Source of the DNA: Actinomycetota bacterium
GTDB taxonomy: Bacteria; Actinomycetota; Actinomycetes; Nanopelagicales; Nanopelagicaceae
Direction of reading: 5' to 3'
NCBI GenBank assembly: GCA_947494085.1
Contig: CANLTP010000040.1
Coordinates: forward strand, 1 to 7,282
Length of the DNA: 7,282 nt
Below, piece after piece: positions 1 to 6,039 of the stretch (position 1 is the first letter of the stretch; the number at the start of each line of letters is the position of its first letter). The notes beneath the pieces are model-generated. The model ran no database searches and was not told where the DNA came from. It saw only the letters and a list, made by a program, of their open reading frames with translations. The position numbers were made by a program, and so were the translations under genes.

Positions 1-723
1 CGTCTACAAAAAATCCTTGCCGACGCCGGTATCGCAAGTAGAAGAGCAAGCGAGCAGATGATTCTCGATGGCAGAGTCAGCGTTGATGGTTCACAGATTT
101 TTGAGTTGGGCAGCAAATTTGACCCGGAAATCTCTAAAGTTGAAGTAGATGGTGAAGCAATTAAGCTCAATAAGACTAAAACTTACCTCGCATTTTATAA
201 ACCTAGAGGCGTAATTTCCACCATGTCAGACCCTGACGGACGTGCCAATTTGGGAGATTTCTTCGAAAGCAGGAATGAACGACTCTTCCACGTGGGACGC
301 CTGGACAAGGAGAGTGAGGGCTTGATCCTGCTCACGAATGATGGTTCTTTCACCCATAGAGCCACTCATCCAAGTTACGGAATGAACAAGAAGTATCTTT
401 TAGAGATAGAGGGGCAGTTCCTAAAGGAACATATTGACCAATTATTGAAGGGGGTTGTTCTCGAGGATGGGATGGCTCGAGCTCTGGAAGTAAAGGTTGT
501 TCGCGAGGTCAATCCTAAACATCACTGGGTTGAAGTGTCGATCCATGAAGGCAGATTCCATATCATCCGCCGGATGTTCGAATTCTTGGAGCTAGAGGTT
601 CTTCGCTTGATTCGAACTGACTTTGGCCCGATCTCGATTGGGGAGACCAAGGAAGGGCGTTGGCGCACATTGAATTCGGTGGAATTAGAAAACCTATATA
701 AGGTTTTAAAGTTAAATGGATAA
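1..723 (+). CDS. rluB: RluB/RsuA-family 23S rRNA pseudouridine synthase (5' end cut by window edge)
   Basis: The reading frame is open from base 1, so the true start lies upstream; the first in-frame ATG at 58 falls inside the S4 domain and is not the start. The visible 240 residues begin with an S4 RNA-binding domain (about residues 1-48, opening RLQKILADAGIASRRASE). The RsuA/RluB/RluE-type catalytic domain follows, with YKPRG (66-70), the catalytic-Asp motif HVGRLDKESEGL (Asp102) and the C-terminal FHIIRRMFEFL (187-197). Family members isomerise a single uridine in rRNA; E. coli RluB acts on U2605 of 23S rRNA. Only a few N-terminal residues are probably missing, since the family is about 245 residues long. 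In actinobacteria rluB commonly lies near scpA/scpB upstream and cmk/der downstream, which fits this window. The exact target uridine is inferred from family membership. Confidence 0.93.
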   Translation, partial: RLQKILADAGIASRRASEQMILDGRVSVDGSQIFELGSKFDPEISKVEVDGEAIKLNKTKTYLAFYKPRGVISTMSDPDGRANLGDFFESRNERLFHVGRLDKESEGLILLTNDGSFTHRATHPSYGMNKKYLLEIEGQFLKEHIDQLLKGVVLEDGMARALEVKVVREVNPKHHWVEVSIHEGRFHIIRRMFEFLELEVLRLIRTDFGPISIGETKEGRWRTLNSVELENLYKVLKLNG

Positions 724-828
724 ATAGAAATCCGTAATAAAGATATATCTATTTAACTGTATTAACTATGTTCTAAGAATACCGATTTATCAACAAATAT
801 ACGCTCACTTCTGTCTATTGTTATAAAT

Positions 829-840
829 ATATCGATATTT
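829..840. repeat. Copy 1 of 12-bp palindrome-containing direct repeat (ATATCGATATTT)
   Basis: ATATCGATATTT occurs here and again at 870-881. Its first ten bases are a perfect palindrome (ATATCGATAT, 829-838). The two copies are 41 bp apart, close to four helical turns, so bound dimers would sit on the same DNA face. The copy is followed at 842-849 by CTGCAATC, whose reverse complement follows the second copy. A DNA-binding-protein site is inferred; I cannot name the protein. Confidence 0.55.
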
Positions 841-869
841 ACTGCAATCCGGATCAATGAGCCAAAAAA

Positions 870-881
870 ATATCGATATTT
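870..881. repeat. Copy 2 of the repeat, inside a 14-bp perfect palindrome
   Basis: This copy extends to a perfect 14-bp palindrome, AAATATCGATATTT (868-881). It is directly followed by GATTGCAG (882-889), the reverse complement of CTGCAATC at 842-849. The end of the palindrome overlaps the -35 element of the predicted promoter at 880-908. That position would suit a repressor operator or the binding site of an activator that contacts RNA polymerase. Confidence 0.55.
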
Positions 882-908
882 GATTGCAGATATAAATCGA
901 CTTATAAC
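880..908 (+). promoter_or_regulatory. Predicted sigma-70-type promoter P1 of the aroH-tyrA operon
   Basis: TTGATT (880-885) and TATAAC (903-908) are separated by exactly 17 bp and resemble the -35 and -10 consensus (4/6 and 5/6 matches). Transcription would begin around 914, giving a leader of about 56 nt before the aroH ATG. The -35 element overlaps the palindrome ending at 881 and the inverted-repeat arm 882-889, so regulation by whatever binds there is likely. The AT-rich background raises the chance of a false match. Confidence 0.5.
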
Positions 909-931
909 TTAACATCTTAATAGGCTTAAAC

Positions 932-946
932 CTTTCCCCTGGAAAG
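932..946 (+). other. Short perfect hairpin in the aroH leader
   Basis: CTTTCC and GGAAAG form a perfect 6-bp inverted repeat around a CCT loop. In a transcript from the predicted promoter at 880-908 this would be a small stem 23 nt before the start codon. No T-run follows, so it is not a typical terminator. No aromatic-codon leader peptide is visible, which argues against classical attenuation. Its function is unknown and it may be incidental. Confidence 0.3.
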
Positions 947-957
947 ATAGCGCAGGG

Positions 958-969
958 TAGAATCTCCCA
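958..969 (+). promoter_or_regulatory. Candidate leaderless -10 element for aroH
   Basis: TAGAAT (958-963) matches the actinobacterial TANNNT -10 pattern. It is followed by exactly six bases and then the ATG at 970, the spacing expected when transcription starts on the A of the start codon. There is no well-placed Shine-Dalgarno sequence before this ATG (the nearest AGGG, 954-957, is 12 bases away). Both facts favour leaderless translation, which is common in actinobacteria. No clear -35 hexamer is visible. Confidence 0.45.
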
Positions 970-1380
970 ATGAAATCGGTTAGAGCTTTTCGAGGCGCCA
1001 CCCAGTTATCAGCGGACACAAAAGCTGAGATGCGGGAAGCGGTAGTCGAACTGCTTCAGGAGGTCTTGAAGGCAAACTCCATCTCTAACGATGACTTGAT
1101 TTCAATCCTATTTACCGCCACTCCAGATCTTCAGAGTGATTTCCCGGCCGCAGGAGTCCGAGAACTCGGTTTGGTGGACTTGCCTCTGATTTGCGCTCAG
1201 GAGTTGGACGTTAAGGGCTCGCTGCCTCGGACGATTCGTCTACTGGTTCATGCGAATTCTTCACTTACTAGAAGCGAAGTTACCCATAAATATCTGCGGG
1301 GAGCTGTAGTTCTGAGACCAGATTTGGCCGCGAAAGCCGATAAAACGGGCATTGATTTAAAGATTGACGGAGAAAAGTGA
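970..1380 (+). CDS. aroH: Monofunctional chorismate mutase, AroH class
   Basis: This 136-residue protein catalyses the cytosolic Claisen rearrangement of chorismate to prephenate, the branch point to tyrosine and phenylalanine. The fold is the trimeric AroH type (as in Bacillus subtilis), not the helical AroQ type. The N-terminus VRAFRGAT, the central FTATPDL and CAQELDVKGSLPR, and the C-terminal KYLRGAVVLRPDL are family signatures. Residues equivalent to the B. subtilis active site all appear present: Arg8, Arg64, Cys75, Glu78, Arg90, Tyr108 and Arg116. The length fits the family (about 120-130) with a short charged tail. The ATG at 970 fits the conserved N-terminus and the -10-like hexamer just upstream. 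The stop overlaps the tyrA start (GTGA), so the two are very probably co-transcribed and translationally coupled, supplying prephenate directly to TyrA. Confidence 0.95.
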   Translation: MKSVRAFRGATQLSADTKAEMREAVVELLQEVLKANSISNDDLISILFTATPDLQSDFPAAGVRELGLVDLPLICAQELDVKGSLPRTIRLLVHANSSLTRSEVTHKYLRGAVVLRPDLAAKADKTGIDLKIDGEK

Positions 1381-2447
1381 CCCTGAAAGGACCAATAAAA
1401 ATTATTGGTTGCGGCTTGATCGGGACATCTATCGCATTACGCCTTAAAGAGGATGGGCTAGAGCTCATTCTTGCTGATAGCAATAAAAAGAATTTGGATT
1501 TGGCCTCTGATTTGTTGGGAGCCAAGGGAGTTTCTGCTAATCCGGCACTCATTCTGATTGCGGTTCCACCTGAACAAGTTTTTGAAGTTGCCAAGAATGA
1601 ATTTGCAAAACATCCCAAGGCAACATTTATAGATGTTAGTGGTATCAAGTCTAAACTCATGAATGACGTTGCAAGTTTTCCGGAGTTAGCTCAGAATTAT
1701 GTTTCAGTACACCCGATGGCTGGGCGCGAAACCTCAGGTCCACAGAGCGCTAGATCGGATCTCTTTAAATCGCGAGCTTGGATTATCTCCAAATCAGCGA
1801 AGTCGAGTTCTGAATCGGTAGCCGTTGCTCGTGAACTCGGGTTGCTACTGGGTTCAACAATTTACGAACTCGATGCAGACACACATGATTCAGTCATTGC
1901 CTCGATTTCTCATTTGCCGCAGATTTTGAGTTCGGCTCTGGGCGGCAGTCTTTCCGGGGTTGGGGCTGATGAACTTAATCTGGCTGGTCAAGGTCTTAGG
2001 GATGTCTCAAGGCTTGCAGATTCAGATCCTGAGTTATGGAGTGGCCTACTAATTGGAAACTCTAGGGAGATCTTGCCAAAAATCAGTGAAGTTATAAATC
2101 GACTTTCTAGCCTTGCAACAGCGCTAGAAAAGAATGATCAAAGTTCTGTTATCGAATTTTTGGCCGAAGGACGCGAGGGCAGAAACCGAATTCCGGGGAA
2201 GCATGGTCTTGCTAAACGCGATTACACATATTTGCCAATCGTGATTGACGATAAGCCCGGAGGTCTTGCGCGAATATTTAATGAATGCGCAGAAATAGAT
2301 GTCAATATTGAAGATTTGAGTATGGAACATAGCCCAGGGCAGGCAGTAGGTCTTATTACTCTCGCTTTGACTTCAGATGATGCTAATAAATTGCAAAAAC
2401 ATTTAGTTTCTAAGGGTTGGTTAGCGCACGCTCCGCGTAAAGGTTGA
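1377..2447 (+). CDS. tyrA: Prephenate dehydrogenase with C-terminal ACT domain
   Basis: This 356-residue protein oxidatively decarboxylates prephenate to 4-hydroxyphenylpyruvate, the tyrosine branch. The Rossmann nucleotide-binding motif GCGLIGTS lies at residues 11-18 and an acidic residue (Asp34) ends the second strand, consistent with NAD use. The substrate/catalytic motif SVHPMAGRETSG (110-121) contains the family histidine His112. The helical dimerisation domain includes DADTHD and SHLPQ (166-182). Residues about 286-350 (YLPIVIDDKPGGLARIF onward) form an ACT domain, which in related enzymes binds tyrosine or another effector for feedback control. The GTG start at 1377 overlaps the aroH stop by 4 bp and has GGAG at 1369-1372. 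Arogenate use cannot be excluded from sequence alone. A 50-bp gap separates it from the next gene, without an obvious terminator. Confidence 0.94.
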   Translation: MTLKGPIKIIGCGLIGTSIALRLKEDGLELILADSNKKNLDLASDLLGAKGVSANPALILIAVPPEQVFEVAKNEFAKHPKATFIDVSGIKSKLMNDVASFPELAQNYVSVHPMAGRETSGPQSARSDLFKSRAWIISKSAKSSSESVAVARELGLLLGSTIYELDADTHDSVIASISHLPQILSSALGGSLSGVGADELNLAGQGLRDVSRLADSDPELWSGLLIGNSREILPKISEVINRLSSLATALEKNDQSSVIEFLAEGREGRNRIPGKHGLAKRDYTYLPIVIDDKPGGLARIFNECAEIDVNIEDLSMEHSPGQAVGLITLALTSDDANKLQKHLVSKGWLAHAPRKG

Positions 2448-2485
2448 TTTTTTGCTACTAAGTTTTTAGAGTGATGTTAAGGCAG

Positions 2486-2497
2486 TAAGGTTCGGGT
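2486..2497 (+). promoter_or_regulatory. Candidate leaderless -10 element for cmk-der
   Basis: TAAGGT (2486-2491) fits the TANNNT pattern and is followed by six bases and the ATG at 2498, the same geometry as before aroH. The 50-bp gap between tyrA and this gene leaves room for a promoter, and the start codon lacks a strong Shine-Dalgarno (AAGG at 2487-2490 is possible and would be the alternative reading). No convincing -35 is seen; T-rich sequence at 2463-2467 is in the approximate position. Confidence 0.3.
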
Positions 2498-4462
2498 ATG
2501 GCCGGAATAGTTGTAGCAATTGACGGTCCCAGTGGATCTGGTAAATCAAGTACATCTAAAGCTATCGCAATCCGTGCGAATTGGAATTATTTAGATACTG
2601 GCGCGCTTTATCGCGCAGCAACTTGGATTGCACTCAACAAAGGTGTCTCTGAAGGTTGGGAAATTATTTCCGCAATCAAGGAGCAACCAATTGTTTTTTC
2701 AAGTGACCCTAAGAATCCAAAGATATTTTGCGGGGATGTTGATGTAACAGATGAGATCCGTGGAGTAAGAGTCACAGACAATGTCAGCCGGATAAGTCAA
2801 ATAGGTGAACTTCGCTCTTATCTTGTTGATATGCAGCAGACAATTATTTCTAAGAGTGAAAACGGCATTGTGGTTGAAGGCCGAGATATTGGAACAGTTG
2901 TCGCTCCAGATGCCGATTTGAAAGTATTTCTTTATGCTGATTTGCAGGCCCGAACACTTCGCCGTGAGAGCGAAGAGATAAAAGCCGATAAGCCAACTGA
3001 TATTGCGCAATCGCTAAGTAGTAGAGACCATTTAGATTCAACGAGAAAGATATCGCCACTACGTCCCGCTGAAGACGCGCTAGAGCTCGATTCCACCGAA
3101 CTCGATCTCGATGAAGTTGTGGATTTGATTTGGGAATGGCTTACTCGAAAAAGTTTATTGGGATTGCCTAAGGTCGCCGTGATTGGTCGACCAAACGTTG
3201 GTAAATCCACATTGGTAAATCGAATTATCGGAAGACGTGAAGCGATTGTTGAAGATACGCCGGGCGTGACACGTGATCGTGTTAAATATGAAGCTGAGTG
3301 GAATGGTCGCCGTTTTATCATGATTGACACCGGTGGCTGGGAAGTTGCACCAGAAGGAATCTCCGAGAAGATAACAGCTGGTTCCGAAGCAGCAATTGCG
3401 GAAGCCGATATTGTTTTATTTGTAATTGACGCGCAAGTTGGTGCACTTGATGAGGATCAATCCCTTGTGAATTTGCTCCGCAAGTCAAAGAAGAAAGTTA
3501 TCGTTGCTGCAAACAAGGTTGATGGAACTACTGAAGAAACTGAAGCCCACGCACTTTGGAATTTAGGATTTGGGGAACCACGATTTGTTTCCGCGCTACA
3601 TGGAAGAGGAAGCGGAGATTTACTCGATTACTTAGTAAAAGAGCTACCTGAAATTGGATCAGAGAAGGCTGATGATGGATATCGTCGGATTGCTTTAGTT
3701 GGCAGACCTAATGTTGGGAAATCTAGTCTCTTAAATATTCTTGCTGGAGAATCTCGCGTGATCGTTGATGATGCGGCCGGAACTACTCGAGATCCGGTTG
3801 ATGAGCTTATTGAAATTGGTGGATCTACTTGGCGTTTTATCGACACAGCAGGAATTCGTAAACGAGCGCATCAAGATAGCGGAACTGATTATTACGCCTC
3901 ACTTCGAACAGCATCTGCTCTCGAAAGAGCGGAAGTGGCTGTTGTCGTTCTTGATGCATCAGTCCCATTGACCGAGCAAGATCTGCGAATAGTAAGTATG
4001 GTCGAAGAAGCAGGACGTGGTCTTGTAATCGTTATGAATAAATGGGATTTAGTAGATGAAGAGCGTCAGCTGCAATTGGATAAAGAATTGGAGCGAAATC
4101 TAGAACGCTTCCCCTGGGCGCAGCGAGTAAATGTTTCAGCTAAGACAGGGTGGCATCGAGACCGTTTAGCGCCAGCACTTCGAACTTCTATATCTAACTG
4201 GGAGAAACGAATTCCGACTAGCAAACTTAACTCTTTCTTGGGTGCGCTTATCGGAGCGACCCCGCCACCTGTGCGTAGTGGTAAGCAACCAAAGATTCGT
4301 TTTGCAACCCAAGCAGCAATTTGTCCACCCAAGTTTGTTGTCTTCGCAACTGAATTCGTTGAGACTTCTTATCGCCGATTCATTGAACGCCGATTGCGCG
4401 AGGAATTTGGCTTCCCTGGAACACCGGTAGAAGTAGTGGTAAAAGTAAAAGAGCGGGATTAA
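2498..4462 (+). CDS. cmk-der: Bifunctional (d)CMP kinase / ribosome-biogenesis GTPase Der fusion
   Basis: A single 654-residue frame joins two normally separate proteins. Residues 1 to about 217 are CMP kinase, which phosphorylates CMP and dCMP with ATP: P-loop GPSGSGKS (10-17), DTGALYR (33-39), VVEGRDIGT (125-133) and the [14 protein letters not shown] region (175-188). Residues about 224-654 are Der/EngA, which helps assemble the 50S subunit. G domain 1 has GRPNVGKS (230-237), DTPGVTRD (253-260), DTGG (277-280) and NKVD (339-342). G domain 2 has GRPNVGKS (402-409), AGTTRD (427-432), DTAG (449-452), NKWD (514-517) and SAKTG (547-551). A KH-like domain (about 576-650) closes it. All nucleotide-binding motifs look intact. 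The linker is only a few residues (about 218-223). Fused cmk-der genes are known from other actinobacteria such as bifidobacteria. The gene ends one base before the next start. Confidence 0.96.
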   Translation: MAGIVVAIDGPSGSGKSSTSKAIAIRANWNYLDTGALYRAATWIALNKGVSEGWEIISAIKEQPIVFSSDPKNPKIFCGDVDVTDEIRGVRVTDNVSRISQIGELRSYLVDMQQTIISKSENGIVVEGRDIGTVVAPDADLKVFLYADLQARTLRRESEEIKADKPTDIAQSLSSRDHLDSTRKISPLRPAEDALELDSTELDLDEVVDLIWEWLTRKSLLGLPKVAVIGRPNVGKSTLVNRIIGRREAIVEDTPGVTRDRVKYEAEWNGRRFIMIDTGGWEVAPEGISEKITAGSEAAIAEADIVLFVIDAQVGALDEDQSLVNLLRKSKKKVIVAANKVDGTTEETEAHALWNLGFGEPRFVSALHGRGSGDLLDYLVKELPEIGSEKADDGYRRIALVGRPNVGKSSLLNILAGESRVIVDDAAGTTRDPVDELIEIGGSTWRFIDTAGIRKRAHQDSGTDYYASLRTASALERAEVAVVVLDASVPLTEQDLRIVSMVEEAGRGLVIVMNKWDLVDEERQLQLDKELERNLERFPWAQRVNVSAKTGWHRDRLAPALRTSISNWEKRIPTSKLNSFLGALIGATPPPVRSGKQPKIRFATQAAICPPKFVVFATEFVETSYRRFIERRLREEFGFPGTPVEVVVKVKERD

Positions 4463-4463
4463 C

Positions 4464-5036
4464 GTGTTTAGCCGCAGAGAAATTCTGACTATTCCGAATG
4501 CGATAACCGGCATCAGGGCTCTAGGGATTCCATTTTTCCTTTATGCATATCTTGGATTAGAAAATACTGGACTTGCTTTCGTGGTTTTAACTATCGGAGC
4601 AATCTCAGATTATTTCGATGGGAAAGTTGCCCGGTATTTAAAGCAAGAGTCCGCACTTGGGGCAATGCTAGATCCGACGATAGATCGTCTCTATATTGCG
4701 GCAACCGTTATAGCCCTTGTTGTGAGTGATGTAGTTCCGCTGTGGCTTTTAATACTTTTGATAAGCCGAGATCTTTGGATGACAGTAATTCTTGCAATAA
4801 AGAAGTCTCAAGGCACAGGGGTCTTCGAAGTGACTTTTTTAGGGAAAGCGGCGACTTTCAATCTCCTTTACGCCTTTCCATTTCTCTTGGTCGCAGGTGA
4901 TAAGGGAGTTAGCCAGGTGTTCTTTATCGCGGGTTGGGGTTTTGCAATTTGGGGCGTAGCTCTTTATTGGGTTACGGCTCTGCAATATACATATGTTGCA
5001 CTCAAGGAAATTAGGGGCAATAATGCGCCAAATTAA
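4464..5036 (+). CDS. CDP-alcohol phosphatidyltransferase (PgsA-like or cardiolipin-synthase-like)
   Basis: This 190-residue integral membrane enzyme transfers a phosphatidyl group from a CDP-linked lipid to an alcohol. The complete family signature D-x2-DG-x2-AR-x8-G-x3-D-x3-D is present at residues 49-74: Asp49, Asp52, Gly53, Ala56-Arg57, Gly66, Asp70 and Asp74, the metal-binding and catalytic residues. Several hydrophobic segments (about 13-30, 36-48, 77-103, 129-143, 151-171) match the six-helix fold. The substrate is uncertain: glycerol 3-phosphate (phosphatidylglycerophosphate synthase) is the usual default, but a CDP-alcohol-type cardiolipin synthase is known from Streptomyces, encoded near the gcv region, so phosphatidylglycerol is equally plausible. 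The GTG start lies one base after the der stop, with GGGA at 4455-4458 as a weak ribosome site, implying co-transcription with cmk-der. Confidence 0.88.
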   Translation: MFSRREILTIPNAITGIRALGIPFFLYAYLGLENTGLAFVVLTIGAISDYFDGKVARYLKQESALGAMLDPTIDRLYIAATVIALVVSDVVPLWLLILLISRDLWMTVILAIKKSQGTGVFEVTFLGKAATFNLLYAFPFLLVAGDKGVSQVFFIAGWGFAIWGVALYWVTALQYTYVALKEIRGNNAPN

Positions 5037-5053
5037 TTTTGTGAGATTTGATT

Positions 5054-5065
5054 GGGGTTCGAGTG
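5054..5065 (+). promoter_or_regulatory. Ribosome binding site and GTG start selecting the gcvH N-terminus
   Basis: GGGG (5054-5057) sits five bases before the GTG at 5063. This favours that codon over the in-frame TTG at 5048, which would add five residues not typical of GcvH and has no purine-rich site in place. Confidence 0.55.
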
Positions 5066-5443
5066 TCCACTGTTCCAAGTGATTTGCAGTTCACCAAAGA
5101 GCACGAGTGGGTTGCTTCAACTTCATCGGCAAATGTTTATCGAGTTGGAATTACCGATTTTGCGCAAGCGGCTCTTGGCGACATTGTTTATGTGCAACTG
5201 CCTAAATTAGGGCAAGCCGTTACAGCCGGCGCAGTTTGCGGGGAGATTGAATCTACGAAGAGCGTTTCCGAGATTTATTCACCACTGACTGGTGAAGTTT
5301 CTGCCGTAAATACGAATTTGGATGGCGCTCCAGAAGTAATCAACTCGGAGCCCTATGGTTCTGGTTGGATCCTAGAAATTTCAGTATCAGGGGAGCTTCC
5401 GACGCTTCTAAGTGGTCAGGAATATACAGAACTCACGGCTTGA
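5063..5443 (+). CDS. gcvH: Glycine cleavage system H protein (lipoyl carrier)
   Basis: With the GTG start at 5063 the protein is 126 residues, the usual size for the family. GcvH carries the aminomethyl group on a lipoyl arm between the P, T and L proteins of glycine cleavage, in the cytosol, and in some bacteria also takes part in lipoate relay. The start DLQFTKEHEWV, the GITDFAQAALGDIVYVQLP strand region (28-46) and the lipoylation motif EIESTKSVSEIYSP with Lys66 are canonical. The C-terminal part NSEPYGSGWI is also typical. The gene lies 26 bp after the phosphatidyltransferase gene with no promoter seen. gcvP and gcvT are not in this window; in related actinobacteria gcvP often lies shortly downstream of the DUF151/merR genes. 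In mycobacteria DUF881 and small-basic-protein genes sit between pgsA2 and gcvH; they are absent here. Confidence 0.95.
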   Translation: MSTVPSDLQFTKEHEWVASTSSANVYRVGITDFAQAALGDIVYVQLPKLGQAVTAGAVCGEIESTKSVSEIYSPLTGEVSAVNTNLDGAPEVINSEPYGSGWILEISVSGELPTLLSGQEYTELTA

Positions 5444-5468
5444 CCCGCTCAAATACTTTCAATAGTGT
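5440..5468 (+). promoter_or_regulatory. Predicted promoter of the garA-ftsR-DUF151 operon
   Basis: TTGACC (5440-5445, overlapping the gcvH stop codon) and TAGTGT (5463-5468) are separated by 17 bp, giving a good -35 and an acceptable TANNNT -10. Transcription would start near 5475 and run through the inverted repeat at 5484-5498. An alternative -10, TATAGT at 5474-5479, is closer to consensus but lacks a well-spaced -35. Confidence 0.45.
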
Positions 5469-5481
5469 CAGCCTATAGTTG

Positions 5482-5500
5482 AACCTCAAGGTTTGAGGGT
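5482..5500. promoter_or_regulatory. Operator-like inverted repeat upstream of the garA-like gene
   Basis: CCTCAA (5484-5489) and TTGAGG (5493-5498) form a perfect 6-bp inverted repeat with a 3-bp centre. The 10-mer AACCTCAAGG that starts the site (5482-5491) recurs at 7230-7239, again in an intergenic position and within an inverted repeat. The site lies just downstream of the predicted transcription start, which suits repression. The dyad is compatible with a dimeric MerR-type regulator, for instance the one encoded at 6040-6753 or a second MerR protein expected downstream, but this is inference. Confidence 0.5.
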
Positions 5501-5507
5501 GAGATTT

Positions 5508-5514
5508 AGGGGGA
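5508..5514 (+). promoter_or_regulatory. Strong Shine-Dalgarno site of the garA-like gene
   Basis: AGGGGGA lies seven bases before the ATG at 5522. The other ATG nearby (5514) is followed immediately by a stop, so the start at 5522 is well fixed. Confidence 0.7.
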
Positions 5515-5521
5515 TGACTTA

Positions 5522-6019
5522 ATGGGTTTACCACCATCTGACGCCCCGAAAGATTCCAACGAAATAGATTTAACCAGCACGCTAAATATCGCGTCACTGC
5601 GGTCGGTCCCAGATTTTGTTTCAGAAAAATCACTTCTAGATTCACTTAGTTCTGAAGAGTTCAATGTTCTAAAGGACTTACCAAAAGATAGCGGGATGCT
5701 TATCTCACTAGCAGGTCCAGGTAAGGGAGCCAGATTTTTACTGGATACTGATCGAGTAACAATCGGTCGTGATTCTTCAAGTGAGATTTTCTTAGATGAT
5801 GTAACCGTTTCACGGAAACATTGCCAGATACTTAGAAGCAAGAGTGGCACTGCAACAACTTTTGAAGTTGAAGATTTGAAGAGTTTGAATGGAACGTATG
5901 TAAATGCAGTCTCCAAGGTTAAAACTTCCCTCAACCATGGTGACGAAGTGCAAGTTGGCAAGTATCGATTGACGTTCTTTCGTCCAGTAATTGGGCAAAG
6001 AACTGGCGAGATTCACTAG
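5522..6019 (+). CDS. garA: FHA-domain protein of the GarA/OdhI type
   Basis: A 165-residue cytosolic protein with an acidic, Ser/Thr-rich N-terminal tail (about 1-55) and one forkhead-associated domain (about 60-154). FHA landmarks are TIGRDSSSEIFL (80-91, with Gly82-Arg83), VSRKHC (96-101, phosphothreonine-contacting Ser97 and core His100) and LKSLNGTYVN (119-128, Asn123-Gly124). In mycobacteria and corynebacteria, GarA/OdhI binds and inhibits 2-oxoglutarate dehydrogenase and related glutamate enzymes until its N-terminal tail is phosphorylated by PknB/PknG kinases and folds back on the FHA domain. The assignment rests on domain structure and on the conserved order gcvH-garA-merR-DUF151. The tail carries DLTSTL (16-21) rather than the mycobacterial ETTSVF segment, so the phosphoswitch may differ. 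An FHA protein with other partners cannot be ruled out. Confidence 0.82.
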   Translation: MGLPPSDAPKDSNEIDLTSTLNIASLRSVPDFVSEKSLLDSLSSEEFNVLKDLPKDSGMLISLAGPGKGARFLLDTDRVTIGRDSSSEIFLDDVTVSRKHCQILRSKSGTATTFEVEDLKSLNGTYVNAVSKVKTSLNHGDEVQVGKYRLTFFRPVIGQRTGEIH

Positions 6020-6028
6020 AAATTAATT

Positions 6029-6036
6029 AAGGGGAG
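6029..6036 (+). promoter_or_regulatory. Strong, closely spaced Shine-Dalgarno site of the ftsR-like gene
   Basis: AAGGGGAG ends only three bases before the ATG at 6040. The match to the 16S rRNA tail is good, the spacing tighter than usual. It lies in the 20-bp gap after the garA-like gene, so the pair is read from one transcript but translated independently. Confidence 0.6.
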
Positions 6037-6039
6037 TTT

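Larger units (their letters stand above)
724..969. promoter_or_regulatory. AT-rich intergenic regulatory region upstream of aroH
   Basis: This is the longest non-coding stretch in the window (246 bp) and is visibly richer in A+T than the flanking genes. No RNA gene, convincing rho-independent terminator for rluB, or credible small gene was recognised. It does contain a 10-bp palindrome (AGATATATCT, 741-750), two copies of a 12-bp palindrome-containing repeat (829-840, 870-881), an 8-bp inverted repeat (842-849 with 882-889), a sigma-70-like promoter (880-908), a short hairpin (932-946) and an extended -10-like hexamer next to the aroH start (958-963). The concentration of dyad symmetry before an aromatic-biosynthesis operon suggests transcriptional control, but the regulator is unknown. 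Confidence 0.6.

Noticed and set aside
721..755. TAAATAG/CTATTTA inverted repeat after rluB as a terminator
   Set aside because: The stem is only 7 AT-rich pairs with a 21-base loop and no T-run; it is too weak to call in AT-rich sequence.
857..883. Eight-codon ORF (ATG to TGA) in the aroH upstream region, as a possible leader peptide
   Set aside because: It has no Tyr or Phe codons and no good ribosome site, spans the palindrome, and lies upstream of the predicted transcription start.
941..969. Stretch resembling a tRNA D-arm (GATAGCGCAGGGTAGA)
   Set aside because: No acceptor stem, anticodon arm or T-loop can be formed around it.
1280..1660. Minus-strand open frames (for example this one and others opposite cmk-der and garA)
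   Set aside because: They lie opposite strongly conserved genes, show no recognisable domains and lack plausible expression signals.
3177..3735. Repeated nucleotide blocks around the two [14 protein letters not shown] segments
   Set aside because: They reflect the two homologous G domains normal for Der and are not a recent duplication or repeat element.
5028..5041. AAATTAATTT palindrome at the end of the phosphatidyltransferase gene
   Set aside because: Short, pure A/T palindromes are expected by chance; it overlaps coding sequence and has no partner site.
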